From: Roseicella sp. DB1501
GTDB lineage: Bacteria > Pseudomonadota > Alphaproteobacteria > Acetobacterales > Acetobacteraceae
DNA length: 64,000 nt
NCBI RefSeq assembly: GCF_013112485.1
Contig: NZ_JABFHG010000001.1
Location: forward strand, 638,910 to 702,909
Reading direction: 5' to 3'
Made by a program: the position numbers and the translations under genes. Shown here piece after piece: positions 43,095 to 51,549 of this stretch. Numbering within the stretch: position 1 is the stretch's first letter; each line of letters begins with the position of its first letter. The notes beneath the pieces are model-generated. The model saw only the letters and a list, made by a program, of their open reading frames with translations, did not search any database and was not told the DNA's origin.

Positions 43095-44291
43095 TCAGAG
43101 ATCGACCTTCCCGGTATGCAGCTTCATGCGCATGTGGTCCGGCACTTCCTGCCCGGCATCGGTGAAGGCCTTGCGCAGCGCGCCCATGCTCGGGCCGAAG
43201 ATGCCGGTGCGGTTCTCGCTGCACCATTCGCGGCTCTGCGCCGGCATGGCGAGGGAGCCCTGGAAGCGCGGCATGACCCAGCGGGCGAAGAGCTCGTAGC
43301 TCCGCAGCGTGTCCTCGCGGTTCGCCCATTCATGCGCCCGGAACAGCACGCCGCCGCAGCCGCCCTCGGTGTATTCGAGCAGGCGCTCGATGCCCTTGAT
43401 CAGCGTGTCGGGCGAGCCGACCAGCGTCGTGCCGGCCTTCAGCCCGTCGCCGAGCGGGTCCTCCGAGCGCATGGGCGGCCGGCCCAGCGTCTCGCTGAAA
43501 TAGCTCAGCGTCTCGATCCGCTCGCCCTTGGCGACGTCGCGGAAGGCCCGCTCGTCCTCCTCGGCGCAGTGCATGTTGACCACCAGGCGCCAGCCGTCGC
43601 GCGGCAGGGTCTTGCCGTGCTTCGCCGCCTCCGCCTCGCCCTGCCGCCAGTGCTCGGCGAGCTTGGCGTTGCCGCCCGGCAGGCCGGCGCCGAGGGAGAG
43701 CAGGCCGAGCCCGTACTTGCCCGCCGCCAGCACGCCCGAGGGGGTGGTGGCGGAGGCGACGGCGATCTGGAAGCGGGGGTTGCTGTAGGGCGCGAGGTGC
43801 AGCCGCGCCTCCTTCAGCTCGAACCAGTCGGTCTTCATGGTGACCGGTTCCTCGCAGGCCAGCAGCCGGGTGATGGCGTCGAGGCTCTCATCCATCATCC
43901 GCCGCTGGTCCTCGGCCTTGATGCCCATCATGTAGGCATCGGAGACCAGGGCGCCTGGGCCCGCCCCCATCATCACCCGGCCGCGGGTCATGTGGTCGAG
44001 CTGCACGAAGCGCTGCGCCACCAGCAGCGGGTGGTGGTAGGGCAGCGAGGTCACGCCCGAGCCCAGCATGATGTGCCGCGTCCGCTCGGCGGCGGCGGCG
44101 ATGAAGACCTCCGGGCTGGCGATGATCTCCCACCCCGCGGAATGGTGCTCGCCGATCCAGGCCTCGTCGTAGCCCAGATGGTCGAGCCACTGCACGAGTT
44201 CCATGTCGCGGGTCAGCGACAGCGTCGGGTTGTCCCCGACCCGGTGGAAGGGGGCGAGGAAGATGCCGAACCGCAAGCCGCGATGGGCCAT
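43095..44291 (-). CDS. Luciferase-like flavin-dependent monooxygenase (LLM class)
   Basis: Encodes 398 residues. LRFGIFLAPFHRVGDNPTLSL, DEAWIGEHHSAGWEIIASPEVFIAAAAERT and GVTSLPYHHPLLVAQRFVQLDHMTRGR are hallmark segments of bacterial luciferase-type monooxygenases such as those acting on limonene and small ketones. The two His residues in GEHHSAGW suit flavin/substrate binding. It would need reduced FMN from another protein. Start at 44291 follows AGGAAAGG. It is convergent with the SbmA-like gene. Confidence 0.92.
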   Translation of the reverse strand: MAHRGLRFGIFLAPFHRVGDNPTLSLTRDMELVQWLDHLGYDEAWIGEHHSAGWEIIASPEVFIAAAAERTRHIMLGSGVTSLPYHHPLLVAQRFVQLDHMTRGRVMMGAGPGALVSDAYMMGIKAEDQRRMMDESLDAITRLLACEEPVTMKTDWFELKEARLHLAPYSNPRFQIAVASATTPSGVLAAGKYGLGLLSLGAGLPGGNAKLAEHWRQGEAEAAKHGKTLPRDGWRLVVNMHCAEEDERAFRDVAKGERIETLSYFSETLGRPPMRSEDPLGDGLKAGTTLVGSPDTLIKGIERLLEYTEGGCGGVLFRAHEWANREDTLRSYELFARWVMPRFQGSLAMPAQSREWCSENRTGIFGPSMGALRKAFTDAGQEVPDHMRMKLHTGKVDL

Positions 44292-44499
44292 GAAGGGATG
44301 CCTTTCCTGGGTGTGACGATGATTCCGTGAGCAGGCTAGGGACGGGACCGGCCGATGGTCAACCGACCGTCCTGCCGCCTGCCGGCCCGCCGCCGGCAAA
44401 CCCGCGCCGCGCTGCCGCGTCATCCCAGCAGCCGGTCACGGCGACGGATCACGGCCTGCGGTCACGGTCATGCGCCGCCGCCCCTCGGGAGGAGATGCG

Positions 44500-45474
44500 A
44501 TGAGGTTGAACCCCGCCGGGGCCCGTCCGCCGGGCAGGCTTCCCGCCCTCGCGCTGCCCGGCCTGCTGCTGTCCGGCCTGTTGCTGGCCGGCTGGACGGC
44601 GCGGGCCCGGGCCGATGCGCTGGCCGAGCTGAGCGGCAGCTTCCGCGAGGCCTATCAGGACGCCGTGGCGCAGGGCCTCGCCGGATTGCGCGCCAGCGTG
44701 CCGGTGCTGGTCAACCGCTTCGAGCAGATCGCCCTCTACCGCCCCGGGGTCGAGGCGCCCGAGCTCTTCGCCATGGACCTGGCGCAGTACCGGCAGGCGA
44801 GCGCCGTCGCGCATGCCGCGGCGACCCTCGCGGTGCGCCTGCAGCCCGACGGGCCCGGCCCGCTGGACGCGGCGCGCCGCGACTGGCTCGCCCGCTTCGA
44901 GGCGCAGCTCCGCGCCGCCGAGGCGGAGCTCGCGGAGCAGCCCGGCCTGCCGGAGGAAGTGCGGCAGCTGCAGGGCGACATGCTCGCCGAGACCCGCCGG
45001 ACCACGCAGCGCATCCTGCAACGCGGCGCGGTCGAGCCTGGCCTGCTGGAGGCGCTCGGCACGCAGATGCGCGCCGGCATCGGGCGCAACCTGGAATGGG
45101 CCGCCCGGGCGCAACTCGAGCAATTCCGCGCCCAGGCCGAGCGCTGGAAGGCCGCCTATCCCGATCTCGCCTGGGACCGCGCGGTGGTCGTCGTCATCGG
45201 CGTGCACCAGGCGCGCAACGGCAACCTGCAACGGCAGTTCTTCGACTGGCTGCTGCACGACACGCCCGAGCGGCAGGACCGCGTCGTCTTCGCCGAGACG
45301 CCGGTGCCGCCGCCGCCCCTCGGCGAGGCGCGGCCCGACGACGTGCTCGGCGTGCTGGCGCGGGTCATGCTCGACAAGGATCTGGCACGGATCGTCCTCG
45401 GCGACCCGCAGGGGCTGCAGAGCGACGTCCTCGCCCCCGCCGCCGCCGCGGTGATCGGGACCTGGGGGCGGTAG
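44500..45474 (+). CDS. Secreted protein of unknown function
   Basis: Encodes 324 residues. A long signal peptide or anchor (LPALALPGLLLSGLLLAGW) ends near RARADA. The mature part is mostly alpha-helical and Glu/Arg/Ala-rich, with a hydrophobic beta-like segment AVVVVIGVHQARNGNLQRQFF near residue 240. I recognise no family or active site. GGGAGGAGA precedes the ATG at 44500. It is followed by family-A copy 4. Confidence 0.65.
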   Translation: MRLNPAGARPPGRLPALALPGLLLSGLLLAGWTARARADALAELSGSFREAYQDAVAQGLAGLRASVPVLVNRFEQIALYRPGVEAPELFAMDLAQYRQASAVAHAAATLAVRLQPDGPGPLDAARRDWLARFEAQLRAAEAELAEQPGLPEEVRQLQGDMLAETRRTTQRILQRGAVEPGLLEALGTQMRAGIGRNLEWAARAQLEQFRAQAERWKAAYPDLAWDRAVVVVIGVHQARNGNLQRQFFDWLLHDTPERQDRVVFAETPVPPPPLGEARPDDVLGVLARVMLDKDLARIVLGDPQGLQSDVLAPAAAAVIGTWGR

Positions 45475-45499
45475 GCGCCGTGTTCCGCGGCCAGGCCTT

Positions 45500-45603
45500 G
45501 GAGCGTGATCGCTTGAGGTGGCCTCACCGAACAGCGTGACTCACGCGATCGAACAACGGCCTGGACCATGATCCGCGACCCTGTGTGAGCGGATCATGGT
45601 CTA
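45500..45603 (-). repeat. Family-A intergenic repeat, copy 4 (inverted)
   Basis: 104 bp. It has the best stem 1 of the four: GACCATGATCCGC and GCGGATCATGGTC are perfect 13-base arms around a 12-base loop. Its right edge supplies the TAG stop of the beta-propeller gene on the minus strand. Confidence 0.9.
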
Positions 45604-46782
45604 GCGCGGCGGGCGGCTCGCCACCGCCAGGGCCGCCGAGGCGCCGGCGATCTTGATGCGCGGCCCAGCCTCGGTCAGCTGCCCATCCTCGGCGACGCGG
45701 AAGGCCGAGAGATCCTTGTCGAGCATGTTGCCGACGAAGAGCATGCGGCCATCCGGCGAGAAGGCGGCGCCCTGCGCCCAGGCGCCGACTTGCGCCTTGG
45801 AGACCAGGGCCATGCGGCCATTCTCCACCCGCAGCATCCGGACCAGGCCGGGGCCATGGAAGGGCGAGCCGGGCCGCTTGTTGGAGCCGTTCATCACCGT
45901 CACCGCCAAGTGCCGGCCATCCGGGCTGGCGGCGATGCCCTCGGGCGTCTGACCGACGCTGATGGTGTCGACGACGCGGAAGGGCTCGCGCGTCAGGTCG
46001 ATCAGGCTCACCGTATCGGCATCGCCGGTGCCGCGGCCGATATTCGCCACCGCCGCCCAGCGGCCATCCGGCGCGACCGTGACCCCATAGGGGCGCACGC
46101 CGGCGGTGATCTCGCGATCCAGCTTGGTGACCTTGTCGCCCTCGATCTGCAGCAGGTTCAGCATGTGGTCGCCGTAGCGGGTCACCAGCGCGAAGCGCCC
46201 GTCCGGGGTGAAGGCGACATCGCTGACCTCGGAGCCGACCGGGCCGATATCCACCTTGCCGGCCGGCGTCACCTGGCCGCCGGCGATGCGGTAGACGCTG
46301 ACCGAGCCCTCGGCGCGGTTGGCGACCAGCGCCAGCGTGCCGGCCCGGTTGATGGAGACGCCGGCGGGCGCCGAGCCGGTCGGCAGGGTCGCGGCAATGC
46401 GCGGCGGCGTGGCGGTGAGGTCGATCACCGCCATGGTGTTGCCGGGGAGGAGCTTGCCGGGCTCGGCCGGGTCGGGGCGCTGGTTGGCGGTGACCAGGGC
46501 CAGCTTCTCGTTCGGCGTGACGGCGACGGAGCTGGGCGGGCCGATGGCGCTGGCCGGCACCGGGATCTCCGCCCGCAGCGCTGGCGGACTGACCGAGAGA
46601 TCGAGGATCGAGAGTGTGTCCGGCTGCGGTTCCCGCAGCACCTTCAGCGCGCCGTTCTCGAGCGTGATTTTGTTGTCGTTCGCCGAGAGCAGGAGCTGGG
46701 CCCGGGCCGGCGGGGCCGCCGTGCCGCAGGCCAGCAGGGCGGCGGTCAGCGCGGCGAAGCCGGCGCGCGGCAGGCATGTCAT
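45601..46782 (-). CDS. Secreted YncE/lactonase-like beta-propeller protein
   Basis: Encodes 393 residues with a signal peptide (cleaved near ARAQ). Seven propeller-type blades are marked by recurring segments VAVTPNEKLALVTAN, VSINRAGTLALVANR, VAFTPDGRFALVTRYG, VTVAPDGRWAAVANIG, IAASPDGRHLAVTVMN and AAFSPDGRMLFVGNM. Such proteins act in the periplasm as binding scaffolds or lactonases; catalytic residues for lactonase were not identified. Divergent from dgoK, 115 bp away; its stop comes from the repeat edge. Confidence 0.85.
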   Translation of the reverse strand: MTCLPRAGFAALTAALLACGTAAPPARAQLLLSANDNKITLENGALKVLREPQPDTLSILDLSVSPPALRAEIPVPASAIGPPSSVAVTPNEKLALVTANQRPDPAEPGKLLPGNTMAVIDLTATPPRIAATLPTGSAPAGVSINRAGTLALVANRAEGSVSVYRIAGGQVTPAGKVDIGPVGSEVSDVAFTPDGRFALVTRYGDHMLNLLQIEGDKVTKLDREITAGVRPYGVTVAPDGRWAAVANIGRGTGDADTVSLIDLTREPFRVVDTISVGQTPEGIAASPDGRHLAVTVMNGSNKRPGSPFHGPGLVRMLRVENGRMALVSKAQVGAWAQGAAFSPDGRMLFVGNMLDKDLSAFRVAEDGQLTEAGPRIKIAGASAALAVASRPPR

Positions 46783-46897
46783 GCGGCTGGCCCCCTGGAG
46801 CGGTGCCGTCGAGTGTCGGGCGCCCCGCGCCGGCTGTCCAGCCACCCCGGCGGCGGCATGGATTGCGCGGCACCCGTTGCCGGGGCAGAGGAAGAGC

Positions 46898-47818
46898 ATG
46901 ATCGGCATCGATTGGGGCACCACCGCCTTCCGCGCCTACCGCCTCGCCCCCGGCGGCGGCGTGCGCGACCGGATCGAGCGCGAGGGCGGCATCCTCACCG
47001 TCCCGCCCGGCGGCTTCCCGGCCGCGCTGCGCGAGGCGATCGGCCCCTGGCTCGCCGAGGGCGAGCGGCGGGTGCTGCTCTGCGGCATGGTCGGCAGCCG
47101 GCAGGGTTGGCAGGAGGCGCCCTACCTGCCCTGCCCGGCCGGGCCTGCCGAGATCGCCGCCGCCGTCATCGCGCTGCCCTTCGAGGGCGCCGCCTGCCGC
47201 CTCGTCCCCGGCCTGACCGCGCGCGACGCGGCCGGCGTGCCGGATGTGATGCGCGGCGAGGAGACCAAGCTGCTCGGCCTGCTGGCCGAACTGCCCGCCG
47301 GGGCGGAGGCGCTGGTCTGCCTGCCCGGCACGCACAGCAAATGGGCGCGCCTCGCCGGCGGCGGCATCGCCGGCTTCGCCACCCAGATGACCGGCGAGAC
47401 CCGCGCCGTGCTGCTGCAGCACAGCATCCTCGGCCGCCTCGCCGAGCCCGGCCCCAGCTCCGGCACCGGCTCCGACGCGGCCTTCCGCCGCGGGGTGCGG
47501 CGGGCGGGCGATCCGGGCGGGCTGCTGCATCACCTGTTCGGCACGCGCGCCCTCGGCCTCGCCGGCGAGCTCGCCGCGACGGAGACGGCGAGCTACCTCT
47601 CCGGCCTGCTGATCGGCCACGAGCTGCGATCGGTGCTGGCCGAGGGCGTGCCGCAGGGGCCGGTGCACCAGGGGATGGTGCATCTCGCCGGCAGCGAGAC
47701 GCTCTGCCACGCCTATGCCCTCGCCTTCGCCGAGCATGGGCTGGCGCATCGCCGGCATGCCGACGACATCGTGGCGCGCGGCCTCGCCCTGATCGCGGAG
47801 ATGATCCCATGGCCCTGA
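46898..47818 (+). CDS. dgoK: 2-dehydro-3-deoxygalactonokinase
   Basis: Encodes 306 residues. MIGIDWGTTAFRAYRL is the first ATP-binding segment, with CGMVGSRQGW and CLPGTHSKWARL as in DgoK. It phosphorylates 2-keto-3-deoxygalactonate in the De Ley-Doudoroff route. The next gene, overlapping by 10 bp, is the matching aldolase, so this pair forms the lower part of the pathway. GGCAGAGGAAGAG lies before the ATG. Confidence 0.95.
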   Translation: MIGIDWGTTAFRAYRLAPGGGVRDRIEREGGILTVPPGGFPAALREAIGPWLAEGERRVLLCGMVGSRQGWQEAPYLPCPAGPAEIAAAVIALPFEGAACRLVPGLTARDAAGVPDVMRGEETKLLGLLAELPAGAEALVCLPGTHSKWARLAGGGIAGFATQMTGETRAVLLQHSILGRLAEPGPSSGTGSDAAFRRGVRRAGDPGGLLHHLFGTRALGLAGELAATETASYLSGLLIGHELRSVLAEGVPQGPVHQGMVHLAGSETLCHAYALAFAEHGLAHRRHADDIVARGLALIAEMIPWP

Positions 47819-48435
47819 CGCTTGCCGAATGGCTCGACCCCTGCCCGCTCGTCGCCATCCTGCGCGGCCTGACACCGGAGGAGGCGATCCCGGTGGGCGA
47901 GGCGCTGGTCGGCGCCGGCCTCCGCGTGCTGGAGGTGCCGCTGAACTCGCCCGAGCCGGTCGAGAGCATCCGCCGCATGGCGGCGCATTTCGGCGACCGG
48001 GCGCTGGTCGGGGCCGGCACGGTGATGACGCCGGCGCAGGTCGAGGCGGTGGCCGCCGCGGGCGGGCGGCTGATGGTCACGCCGCATGCCGACCCTGCCC
48101 TGGTGCGGGCGGCGAAGGCGGCGGGGCTGCTCGCCGCGCCCGGCTTCTTCACCCCCGCCGAGGCCTTCTCGCTGCTCGCCGCCGGGGCGGATGCGCTGAA
48201 GCTCTTCCCGGCCGAGGCCGCCTCGCCCGCCGTGCTGCGGGCGCTGCTCGCGGTGCTGCCGAAGGGAACGGCGGTGCTGCCGGTCGGCGGCATGGCGGCG
48301 GACACGATCGGCCCCTGGCGGGCGGCCGGGGCGCGCGGCTTCGGAATCGGCTCCTCGCTCTACAAGCCGGGCGATACCGCCGCGGCGGTCGGCGAGCGCG
48401 CCAAGGCCCTCCTCGACAGCCTGCATGGCGGTTGA
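47809..48435 (+). CDS. dgoA: 2-dehydro-3-deoxy-6-phosphogalactonate aldolase
   Basis: Encodes 208 residues, a KDPG-type class I aldolase. Schiff-base Lys131 in ADALKLFPAE, Glu42 in VLEVPLNSPEP and Arg19 in LVAILRGLT are present. NSPEP and the pairing with dgoK favour the galactonate enzyme over KDPG aldolase. It yields pyruvate and glyceraldehyde-3-phosphate. Followed by TRAP genes that may import the sugar acid. Confidence 0.95.
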   Translation: MALTLAEWLDPCPLVAILRGLTPEEAIPVGEALVGAGLRVLEVPLNSPEPVESIRRMAAHFGDRALVGAGTVMTPAQVEAVAAAGGRLMVTPHADPALVRAAKAAGLLAAPGFFTPAEAFSLLAAGADALKLFPAEAASPAVLRALLAVLPKGTAVLPVGGMAADTIGPWRAAGARGFGIGSSLYKPGDTAAAVGERAKALLDSLHGG

Positions 48436-48522
48436 AACGATCTCGAATCAGGGGCATATCGCGAGCGGGACGGCGGCACCGCCGGCGCCATGGCTGCAAC
48501 AACCATGTCGGGAAACGCCAGA

Positions 48523-49578
48523 ATGCAACGCCGCACCGCCCTCGCATTGGGGGCGACCCTGGGTGCCACCCTCGCCCTGCCCGCGCTGATCCGCCCTGCC
48601 GGCGCGCAGGAGGCGCTGACGCTGCGGCTGCACCATTTTCTGCCGGCGGTCTCGAACGTCCACCGCTTCTTCCTGCAGCCCTGGGCGCAGAAGGTGCAGC
48701 AGGAGAGCGAGGGCCGCCTGCGCATCCAGATCTTCCCGGCCATGCAGCTCGGCGGCGCGCCGCCGCAGCTCTTCGACCAGGCGCGCGACGGGGTTGCCGA
48801 CATCATCTGGACCCTGCCCGGCAACACGCCCGGCCGCTTCCCGCGGATCGAGGTCTTCGAGCTGCCCTTCGTCTCGCACAAGCGGGCGATCGCCAACTGC
48901 CTCGCCATCCAGGAATTCGCCGATGCCGAGCTGCGCGACGAGTTCCGCGAGGTGCACCCGATCTGCGTCTGGGGCCATGACCAGGGGCTGATCCATGCGC
49001 GACGCGAGGTGCGGACCATGGAGGACCTGCGCGGGTTGAAGCTGCGCTTCCCGACGCGGCTCACCGGCGAGGCGCTGCGGGCGCTCGGCGCGGCGCCGGT
49101 CGGCATGCCGGTGCCGCAGGTCCCGGAGGCGATGAGCCAGGGCGTCATCGACGGCGCCGTGGTGCCCTGGGAGGTGGTGCCCTCCATCCGCCTGCAGGAG
49201 ATGGTGAAGTACCACACCGAGATCCCGGGCAGCCCGACCTTCTACATCGCCACCTTCATCCTCGCGATGAACCGCGCGAAGTACGAGGGCCTGCCGGAGG
49301 CGCTGCGCAAGGTGCTCGACGCCAATAGCGACCTGGCGGCGGCGCGCATGGCGGCCCGCCCCTGGGACGAGCGCGGTCCGGTGGTCGAGGCGGAGGTGAA
49401 GAAGCGCGGCAACCAGGTGACGGTGATCGCCGAGGCCGAGAAGGCGCGCTGGGTGGAGGCGACGAAGCCGGTCATCGACGGCTGGCTGGCGCAGATGAAG
49501 GAGCGCGGCATCGACGGCGACGCCCTGCTCGGCCGGGCCCGGGCGTTGGTGGACAAGCACGGCGCCGGCCTCGCCTGA
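48523..49578 (+). CDS. TRAP transporter solute-binding subunit (DctP family)
   Basis: Encodes 351 residues from the ATG at 48523; ATGs at 48490 and 48505 would add 11 or 6 residues before the twin-Arg signal (QRRTALALGATLGATLALPA). The mature fold shows LRLHHFLPAVSNVHRFFLQPWAQKV, IQIFPAMQLGG, the central Arg in LKLRFPTRL (carboxylate binding) and GVIDGAVVPWEV. It captures an organic or sugar acid in the periplasm. First gene of a dctPQM set, 87 bp after dgoA. Confidence 0.92.
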   Translation: MQRRTALALGATLGATLALPALIRPAGAQEALTLRLHHFLPAVSNVHRFFLQPWAQKVQQESEGRLRIQIFPAMQLGGAPPQLFDQARDGVADIIWTLPGNTPGRFPRIEVFELPFVSHKRAIANCLAIQEFADAELRDEFREVHPICVWGHDQGLIHARREVRTMEDLRGLKLRFPTRLTGEALRALGAAPVGMPVPQVPEAMSQGVIDGAVVPWEVVPSIRLQEMVKYHTEIPGSPTFYIATFILAMNRAKYEGLPEALRKVLDANSDLAAARMAARPWDERGPVVEAEVKKRGNQVTVIAEAEKARWVEATKPVIDGWLAQMKERGIDGDALLGRARALVDKHGAGLA

Positions 49579-49579
49579 C

Positions 49580-50101
49580 ATGGCGCAGCCCGCTGCGTCG
49601 CCCCCGGGCCCGATATCGGGCCCGGAGGATGGAGGCGCGATCGCGCACCTCGCCCGCCTGCTGGCGCTCGCCGGCGGCGCGGCGCTGCTCGCGGCGGCGC
49701 TGCTGACCGTCTGGAGCGTGGCGCAGCGCTGGCTCACCGGCCAGCCGGTGCCGGGGGATTTCGAGCTGGTCTCGCTCGGCTCCGGCCTCGCGGTCATGGG
49801 CTTCCTCGCCTACGGCACCTGGATGCGCGGCAACATCCTGGTCGACAGTTTCACCGGCTGGTTGCCGCGGCAGGTCACCGACCGCATCGATGCCGTCTGG
49901 ATGCTGGTCTGGATCGCCGTCGCCGCGGTGCTGGCGGAACGCCTGCTGGTCGGGGCGAGGGAGACGCTGGCGAGCGGCACCACCACCATGGTGCTCGGCC
50001 TGCCGACCTGGTGGGCGGTCGGGCTCGGCGCGCTCGGCTTCGCGGCGACGGCGCTGGCCGCCCTGCCCTGGGCGCTGCGCTTGGCGCGGGGGCGCGGCTG
50101 A
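49580..50101 (+). CDS. TRAP transporter small permease (DctQ family)
   Basis: Encodes 173 residues, four helices (LARLLALAGGAALLAAALLTVW, LGSGLAVMGFLAYGTWM, AVWMLVWIAVAAVLAE, WAVGLGALGFAATALAALPW). The motif MRGNILVD after helix 2 matches the DctQ family signature. It starts 1 base after the dctP stop and overlaps dctM by one base (TGATG), so the three are one operon. Confidence 0.92.
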   Translation: MAQPAASPPGPISGPEDGGAIAHLARLLALAGGAALLAAALLTVWSVAQRWLTGQPVPGDFELVSLGSGLAVMGFLAYGTWMRGNILVDSFTGWLPRQVTDRIDAVWMLVWIAVAAVLAERLLVGARETLASGTTTMVLGLPTWWAVGLGALGFAATALAALPWALRLARGRG

Positions 50102-51426
50102 TGGCGCCGGAATTCGTCCAGGCGGCGATCGGCTTCGCCGCGCTGCTCGGCCTGATCGCGCTGCGCTGCCCGGTCGGCCTCGCCATGCTGCTGGCCGGCG
50201 CCGGGGGCTATCTCTGGATCGTCGACCTGCCGGTGCTGCTGAACTACCTGAAGACCACGCCCTGGCATCTCTTCGCCAACTACACCCTCTCCGTCATCCC
50301 GCTCTTCATCCTGATGGGCGCGGTCGCCGAGCGTGGCGGGCTGGCGCGCGACCTCTTCGCCGCCGCCAACGCGCTGGTCGGCCACCGTCCGGGCGGCATG
50401 GCGATGGGCGTGATCGGCGCCTGCGCCGCCTTCGGTGCGGTCTGCGGCTCGAGCGTGGCGACGACCGCCACCTTCGGCCGCGCCGCCCTGCCGGAGCTGC
50501 GGCGCTACCGCTACGACACCGGGCTCTCGACCGGCATCATCGCGGTGGGCGGCACGCTCGGCATCCTGATCCCGCCCTCGGTCATCCTGGTGGTCTATGC
50601 CATCAGCACCGAGCAGAACATCGCCAAGCTGTTCATGGCGGCGCTGCTTCCCGGCCTGCTCGCGGCCGCCTTCTACATCCTGGTGATCGCGGCGATCGCC
50701 CGGCTGCGGCCCGGCCTGGCGCCGGCGACCGCGCGGGCCTCGGGTGCCGAGCGCCGGCAGGCCCTGCGGCGCGTGGTGCCGGTGCTGCTGATCGCGATCG
50801 TCGTCGTCGGCGGCATCTATGGCGGCATCTTCACCCCGACCGAGAGCGCGGCCGTCGGCTGCATCGCCACCATCGCGGTCGGCGCGCTGCGCGGCACGCT
50901 CGGCCGGCGCGCCCTGGTCGAGGCGCTGCTGGCCACCGCCGAGACCACGGCGATGATCTTCGTCATCCTGCTCGGCGCCGAGGTGTTCAACGCCTTCCTC
51001 GCCCTCACCTCGGCGCCCGAGCTGCTGGCGATGTGGATCTCGGAGCAGGACTTCCCCGCCTATGGCGTGCTCGGCCTGCTGCTGCTCGCCTATGTCCTGC
51101 TCGGCGCGGTGATGGACGAGCTGGCGATGATCCTGCTGACCCTGCCGATCTTCTTCCCGGTGGTGACCGCGCTCGATTTCGGCCTCGCCGGCACCGAGGA
51201 GACGGCGATCTGGTTCGGCATCCTCGTGCTCGTCGTGGTCGGCATCGGCCTGACCGCGCCGCCGATCGGCCTCAACGTCTTCGTCGTCAGCGCCCTGGCA
51301 CGGGATGTGCCGATCGCCCGGACCTATCGCGGCGTGCTGCCCTTCCTGGCGGCCGATCTGGTCCGGCTCTGCCTCTGCGTCGCCTTTCCCGCGCTCTCGC
51401 TCTGGCTCGTTCGCCTGTTGGGATGA
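50101..51426 (+). CDS. TRAP transporter large permease (DctM family)
   Basis: Encodes 441 residues with about twelve membrane segments. Typical DctM stretches are IPLFILMGAVAERGGLARDLFAAANALVGHRPGGMA, GAVCGSSVATTATFG, GTLGILIPPSVILVVYA and LTAPPIGLNVFV. It forms the Na+-coupled transport channel with DctQ. The ATG overlaps the dctQ stop by one base; the frame extends further upstream only as a shadow of dctQ. Confidence 0.95.
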   Translation: MAPEFVQAAIGFAALLGLIALRCPVGLAMLLAGAGGYLWIVDLPVLLNYLKTTPWHLFANYTLSVIPLFILMGAVAERGGLARDLFAAANALVGHRPGGMAMGVIGACAAFGAVCGSSVATTATFGRAALPELRRYRYDTGLSTGIIAVGGTLGILIPPSVILVVYAISTEQNIAKLFMAALLPGLLAAAFYILVIAAIARLRPGLAPATARASGAERRQALRRVVPVLLIAIVVVGGIYGGIFTPTESAAVGCIATIAVGALRGTLGRRALVEALLATAETTAMIFVILLGAEVFNAFLALTSAPELLAMWISEQDFPAYGVLGLLLLAYVLLGAVMDELAMILLTLPIFFPVVTALDFGLAGTEETAIWFGILVLVVVGIGLTAPPIGLNVFVVSALARDVPIARTYRGVLPFLAADLVRLCLCVAFPALSLWLVRLLG

Positions 51427-51549
51427 AAGCCGCCGGCCGGCGCCCCGGCCTGTCGGTTTTCGTTTGCATGCAGGATCGTGACACGGGAAGCCTGCCTTCG
51501 CGCCGTGCGCCGCATCCGCCTCGCGCATGGATCCTTGAGGAGGAACGCG

